DNA from: Pontederia crassipes | Taxonomy: Eukaryota > Streptophyta > Magnoliopsida > Commelinales > Pontederiaceae | Assembly: GCA_030549335.1 (NCBI GenBank) | Contig: CM060198.1 | Span: 43,068,353-43,132,352 of the forward strand | Length of the DNA stretch: 64,000 nt | Direction of reading: 5' to 3' | Part shown: positions 59,116-64,000 of the stretch, piece after piece | Position numbering within the stretch: position 1 is the stretch's first letter | How the letters are laid out: each line of letters starts with the position of its first letter | Translations under genes and position numbers: made by a program | The notes under the pieces: model-generated | Databases searched by the model: none | Told to the model about the DNA's origin: nothing | The model's input: only the letters and a program-made list of their open reading frames with translations

Positions 59116-59518
59116 AGCGAACCGCCACTGCTCGCCGCCCGCCCCCACTTGCCTCCGAACTGCCCTTGCTCGCCGCCCGCCCCCACTCGCCGCTGAACTG
59201 CCCCTGCTGCTGAACCGCCACCACTCGTCGTCGAACTGCCCGCGCTCGCCGCCGAACTGCCCCCGCTCGTTGTCGAACCTCCCCGCTCGCCGCCCAACCG
59301 CCCCTGCTCACCGCCGAATGATCACTAGCTGATCACAATAGGTTTTATCCCATTTTCTATTCATTTCACCCATATCGAGCCCTTACTTTGTCCAACTTTT
59401 GGCCAATTATGCTTGGAATCAATGGATTGTGATAACTAGCTGATCTTTCTCATTTAACATTTAATTCCATGTGCATAGAGGTTATAAATTGCTAAAATCC
59501 ATAAAAATAACAATTATA

Positions 59519-60065
59519 TGTCAAGTTATCATTTTTTGGGTAAATTATAACTCCAATGTGCAATGTTATCATTTTTTCTAGCTTAGCTGATTTCTAGTGA
59601 TTATCTTGTCCTAAATCCCCTACCATTGTGAATTAATCATGTTTGGGTAATCATATTTCAACTTGTGCAAAGTTATCAATCAATTTCACAAGTTATCATT
59701 TTTGAGTGTCAAGTTATCGTTTTAGGACAAAACTATCATTTCGATGTGCAAGGCTATCAATTCTGCATAAAAGCATTAGGCAATCATTATATTATTGTCA
59801 TAACTCCTTGCTGCTTTGATTTGATCACATTTGGATAACCACAACTAAACTTATGACAAATTATCATTTTTATGGCATCAAGTTATCGTTTTTGGCACCA
59901 AAGTTATCATTCCTATGAAATCTTATCCACATTTGATTTCTGACCTCAATCACTTGCCATCCTAATCCCTTTGATGCCTTCAATGCTTTGAACCACCCAT
60001 AATTGGACAATTTTCATGATATGGTGCAAGTTATCATTCCGGGTTTTAGAAGTTATCATTTTTTA
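59519..60065 (+). repeat. Dispersed AAGTTATCATTTTT motif
   Basis: About ten copies of (A)AGTTATCATTTTT, or one-base variants such as CAAGTTATCGTTTT and AACTATCATTTC, occur in about 550 bp. They are irregularly spaced, with some closely paired. Confidence 0.85.
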
Positions 60066-60689
60066 TTTATGGTTTTCATTCCTGCACAACACCAAATCCC
60101 ATTTGATAAATGAGCTGATATTAATAGCTGTCCTAATACTTATTTGTTTAAATCCTATTCAAGGACTTTGATGCTTGCTATTTTGGACTTTAAAGCAGGG
60201 AAAAGAAGGCTGGAAAAGCTGGAAAAAGGAGGGGGGACCACTCCAAAAGCTGTCCAAAAAGCTGCTGAACCTGCTGATATTTTTTGGACCAGGACACTTG
60301 GCAAAATCAGGGGGGAATGGAACATTCTCATTTGCATCTGAGGGTGTAGAAGGATCAGATATAAGCTGAGAAACCCAAGAGAAAAAGGGGGCTAGCGATT
60401 GCAAGGGTTTGTGCAGGAAGGAAGCAAGGAGGAGATGAAGTGGAGCTGCAATCCAGATTCTTGTCGACAGCCTCTGACTACAGAATGTTTTATATCAATT
60501 CTTCCTACTATTGTGTATTAATCTTTGTAAGTATGAGGAGCTAAGCTCCATTTCTCCTAGGATAGGGTAGTAGTCTAGTTTGATTGTGGATGGATATGGA
60601 CAAATCTGAATTCCTTCTCTGATTTACTGATTTTCTTATTTTCTAATTCTGTGGATTCTGAACTCATATGAATTTGTTCTTGTCATTGT

Positions 60690-61265
60690 AAGATCCTACT
60701 TGTATTTACAACTGAGAGGTTGTCCTTGATCTACTCTTTGTTCAGAAATGAATCAAGAACCAATGGCAAGTTTCTAGGTTCAACCCAATTAGGAATCTGA
60801 TTTTCTAATTTCTGAATTCTGTTTTCCCATTTCTGATTCTTGAATTTTATCAAATCTATTTTCATCATTGAGGAGCCCTAATTGAATTAATAACTAAGAG
60901 GTTGCTTATGGTTTCACTCTTGTTCAGAAATGAATCAAGAGATAATGATGTTTCTAAGGTTTCAATCCCTGAATTGTTGTAAACATTTCACTTACTGATT
61001 TCTGATTTGTAAATTTTGATTTTCTGAATCTATGGATTCTGCCTTGCTGTTGTAACCCCCTGATTTAGGGCTATCTTGCTGTTCAGAGATGGACCAAGGA
61101 GTTGTGGCAGGTGTTGAATTTCAATGAGTGACATGTGCTGAATTCCAATGTTTAATATGTGCTGATTTTATCCAATTGATTAATACTAATGTGGATTTCA
61201 TTTTAATTTACAGCTGAGAGGCTAATTTAAAATCCTCTTGTTGTTTAGAGATAAACCAAGAAGAA
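60690..61265 (+). repeat. Degenerate ~190-bp repeats in the Athila-like LTR
   Basis: The block 'aactgagaggttg....ctcttgttcagaaatgaatcaagaa..aatg' is seen at about 60709, 60890, 61060 (partial) and 61212. In between are 'tctgatttct.a.ttctg' stretches. Confidence 0.75.
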
Positions 61266-61950
61266 TTAGTATTAGGATTGGATTCATTACTTTTATGATT
61301 AGTTGATGCATGAATGTGAGTTGAATTGTAATGCCAAATTGAAATTGCCAAAATCTGAAAAGACTTGGCAAAATTAGTGAGGGGTTAGTGAATATGCTAA
61401 TGATAACTTGATATTCGGTGGGGATACTTATCCAATTCAACCTGGTTAATAATTATATGATAATATATTGATTAATTTTGGACTAATTGAGCTGTGAGAG
61501 CAGCCATGTTTAAGGTTGAATCAGATTTGACTAAAAATTGATAAATTGTTCCATTCCATCCATAATTAAGTTAGATGAACTCCAACTCCTAGGAGAACCT
61601 TCCTCATTGGTAGATAAACCCTTTTAGCCCTTAGTTTAGCATTTATAATTCAGTTTTGATAAACTTTCAAAAGTCCAAAAATAGTTATCATTTTGCCACA
61701 ATTAAAAAATCTATTTTCTATTTCCTTCAATTTTCTAAAATTATAACTCTAGTTTAGGCTAGTCTAGATTATTTTAAGGAGTCTTTGACTTTAAATCACT
61801 GTGGATACGACATTTAAGATTTACTACAATTGACCTATGCACTGCACTAGAGAGTGAGTTAGGGAGTTAAACAAAAAATTGAAAAATCTCAAGTTTGACC
61901 CAAAAATTAGCTAGTTATCATGACACTCCTCAAAATAACTATCAAGTTTT

Positions 61951-61966
61951 TGGCGCCGTTACCGGG
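61951..61966 (+). promoter_or_regulatory. Primer-binding site, tRNA-Asp type
   Basis: TGGCGCCGTTACCGGG, 6 bases after the LTR end CTATCA. Confidence 0.7.
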
Positions 61967-62285
61967 CATTTGAGGTCATTTAGATTAACTTAGATAGTTT
62001 AGATTAGTTTTAGACTAGTTTTCAGTTCATTTATTAAGCCGATTTTCAGTTTTTGCAAGTAATTCATTCCTCATTGGTAGACAAAATTCAACTAGAACCT
62101 CTCCCTTATGAATTTTTCAATTTTGTCTAGTTTACTTTCTTTTCTGAATTTGATACTTCTGAATTCATTTATGTAGGATTTGGACAATCAAGAGGATCAT
62201 TATCAATCAGATCCTAAACCTGGAAGAAGATTCTTGAGAAGGAGAAGATTCCAAAGGTTAGAGGCAAGAAGAAGAAGAGGTTAAC

Positions 62286-64000
62286 ATGGCTGCACCAAGG
62301 ATACTCAAGGATTGCTATTCATCTAGTAATGTTAGAAATCAACAATGGAATAGAGTCCTAGCACCTGCTGCAAACTTTGAAGTGAATCTAGCACTAGTCA
62401 CAATGATAAGGCAATACCAGTTTGCAGGATTGGGAAATGAAGATTCAGCCTCACTTGGACAATTTCAAAGAAATTTGCAGCACTGTCAACTTCAACAACA
62501 CCCCAATGGATGTTGTCTACATGAGGTTATTCACTTTCTCTCTCAAGGACAAGGCCAAGACTTGGTACAAGAAGAGATAGCCACTTGGGAGTCCATAATC
62601 CAATTGTTTCTAGTTGAATTCTTTCCACCTAGCAAAACTGATAACTATAGGGATCAGATTGTAAGGTTTTATCAATTGGATAAAGAGAACATATGTGATG
62701 CATGGAAAAGACTCCAAGGCTTGTTGAGGGCATGTCCACACCATGGTTTTGAAAGGTGGCAATTGATTAACTACTTCCACAAGGGATTGAACTATCCATC
62801 TAAGTTGGCATTGGACACAGCTGCATGAGGGACTTTTGCATCCAGGAACATTGATGAGGCCTACCAATTGATTGAGAATATTGCCAAGAACCACCATTTC
62901 ATTGCACATGATAGGACAAGGAGGCCATCCACTGATAATCAAGTCAATAACATCGCTGTCCAAATTGAAGAAGGGTTGCAAAAGGCATTGGAGAAATTGA
63001 ATTTGTCAACCAATGTGGAGGTGTGATGTATGTAGAAACCAAGGCCATGTCACTGAGAGTTGCAACCTGATAATGCAGCAATATGAACAATCTATAGATC
63101 AAGTGAATGCAGTAGGGAATTATGGAGTGGAACCTCCTGCTGATTTTTATACTCCAAAAAATAGGAACCATTCCTATTTTTCCTACAAGGCCAATCACTA
63201 CCAAGGGCCATCAATGCAGAATTCTAATTGGCAGCCTAAGATTTTGCCAAGAAATCAACCACCTCCATATCAAAACCAGTCCTCAACCATTCCAATGCAA
63301 AGACCTCCTTATGAGCAGCCACCACAACCTCAACCCACTCAATTTTCAAAGATGGAAGAGTTGCTGCAACAAATTTTGAAGAAACAAGAGAAATAAGAGG
63401 AGACAATACAGAAGTTAACCAATGGATATGAAGCCTTGAGTGCCAACCAGAAGTTGCTTGAAAGCCAAATTGCCCAACAAGCAAGCACATCTAATAGGCC
63501 ACCCATGTTCTTCCCTGGACATGCCAGAAGTGAACCCAAAGGAACAAGCCAAAGCTATCCAACTCAGGAGTGGAAGGACTGTGAAGGAGCCATTGAAGAA
63601 GGTTGAAGACAATTCAGCTCAAACAAATCCAAACTCCAAGGCTGCTGAAGAGCCAAATGAAGAACCTATCGTGGAAATAAAAAATCAGCACCCTCAAAAT
63701 GAAGTCAGGGCCAGGGTTTTTGATAAAGTGCCTTTCCCTCAAAGACTAATCAAGGCAAGGCATGATCAGCAATATGGGAGGTTCTTGGAAATCTTGAAGA
63801 AATTATATATCAATGTGCCATTTATGGAGGCAATTCAAGAGATGCCCTCCTATGCCAAGTTTTTAAAAGATATCTTGACCAAGAAAAGGAGAATCATGGA
63901 GCATGAAACTATTGCCTTGACTGAGGAAACTTCTGCCATCATCCAAAGCAAGTTTCCACCCAAGTTAAAGGATCCAGGAAGCTTCTCAATTCCCTGTGAA
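62286..64000 (+). pseudogene. Athila-like gag to protease-proximal region (fossil, cut by window end)
   Basis: In order: gag core (VTMIRQYQFAGLGNEDSAS; SIIQLFLVEFFPPSKTDNYR; DAWKRLQGLLRACPHHGFE), a perfect CX2CX4HX4C zinc knuckle (CDVCRNQGHVTESC, about 63021-63065), a Pro/Gln-rich part, and the Athila-type block with FPQRLIKARHDQQYGRFLEI, LKKLYINVPFMEAIQEMPSY, AKFLKDILTKKRRIMEHETI and KLKDPGSFSIPC. This runs into the expected protease at the window edge. It has several breaks. Confidence 0.85.

Larger units (their letters stand above)
58660..64000 (+). mobile_element. Athila-like Gypsy element, left part (runs off the window)
   Basis: Parts are a long LTR ending ...ACTATCA at 61944, an Asp-tRNA-type primer site (TGGCGCCGTTACCGGG, 61951-61966), a leader, and the gag-to-protease region (62286 to the window end). 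The LTR start is uncertain. TGATAG at 58660 would pair with the CTATCA end, but the minisatellite at 58821 could also mark the border. The gag region is broken. pol and the other LTR lie beyond the window. Confidence 0.8.

Noticed and set aside
58776-59332. Open frames of 87-145 codons with repeated HRRTRSPP or similar words
   Set aside because: They are translations of the 59-bp minisatellite.

Overview
This 64-kb window looks like repeat-rich nuclear DNA of a flowering plant, probably a dicot. It is AT-rich and full of nested plant transposons: Athila/Tat-like and chromovirus-like Gypsy elements, a SIRE-like Copia element, an En/Spm (CACTA) transposon, a Mutator-like foldback element, Harbinger-like foldback elements, an L1-type LINE and an Au-type SINE. 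I recognise only one intact host gene. It is a four-exon minus-strand gene at 44901-46325 for a plastid atypical thioredoxin (ACHT / thioredoxin-like 1 family). It reads through with GT-AG introns and a 269-residue product.

Layout: 1-237 is the end of a Copia LTR. 238-1960 is unassigned, except for a stretch rich in TCACGGCCGTGA-type half-palindromes. 2100-3294 is a minus-strand LINE. 3295-5076 is a solo LTR with a perfect 5-bp target duplication. 5082-5158 is a CACTA end. 5157-14400 is a chromovirus-like LTR split by an Athila/Tat-like element (5599-13500) that has gag and an ATHILA ORF-1-like part but no recognised pol. 15117-16152 is a Mutator-like element with TIRs of about 230 bp and a GC-rich core. 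16153-17673 is anonymous AT-rich DNA. 17674-28700 is a broken chromovirus whose leader/gag segment occurs seven times in tandem, with a 605-bp foldback derivative inserted in it. 28700-31750 is LTR-like repeats. 31750-42780 is another chromovirus-like LTR split by an 8.9-kb CACTA transposon (32821-41698). 42873-44900 is intergenic. The ACHT gene follows. A 1.39-kb foldback element (46975-48362) lies about 650 bp upstream of its start codon. 48490-50350 is a chromovirus-like LTR. 50351 onward is a Copia element with a complete gag-only Gypsy element (51968-57390) nested in its gag. The last part, to the window end, is the left portion of an Athila-like element whose LTR holds a 59-bp minisatellite.

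The thioredoxin gene acts alone, with no neighbouring host genes visible. The rest is a record of successive insertions; target duplications let several be ordered. The most notable observations are: short perfect palindromes clustered in LTRs of several families; the tandem gag array; the CACTA element, which keeps both ends, two transposase genes, a GC-rich repeat zone and what looks like a captured host exon; and the pair of related foldback elements.
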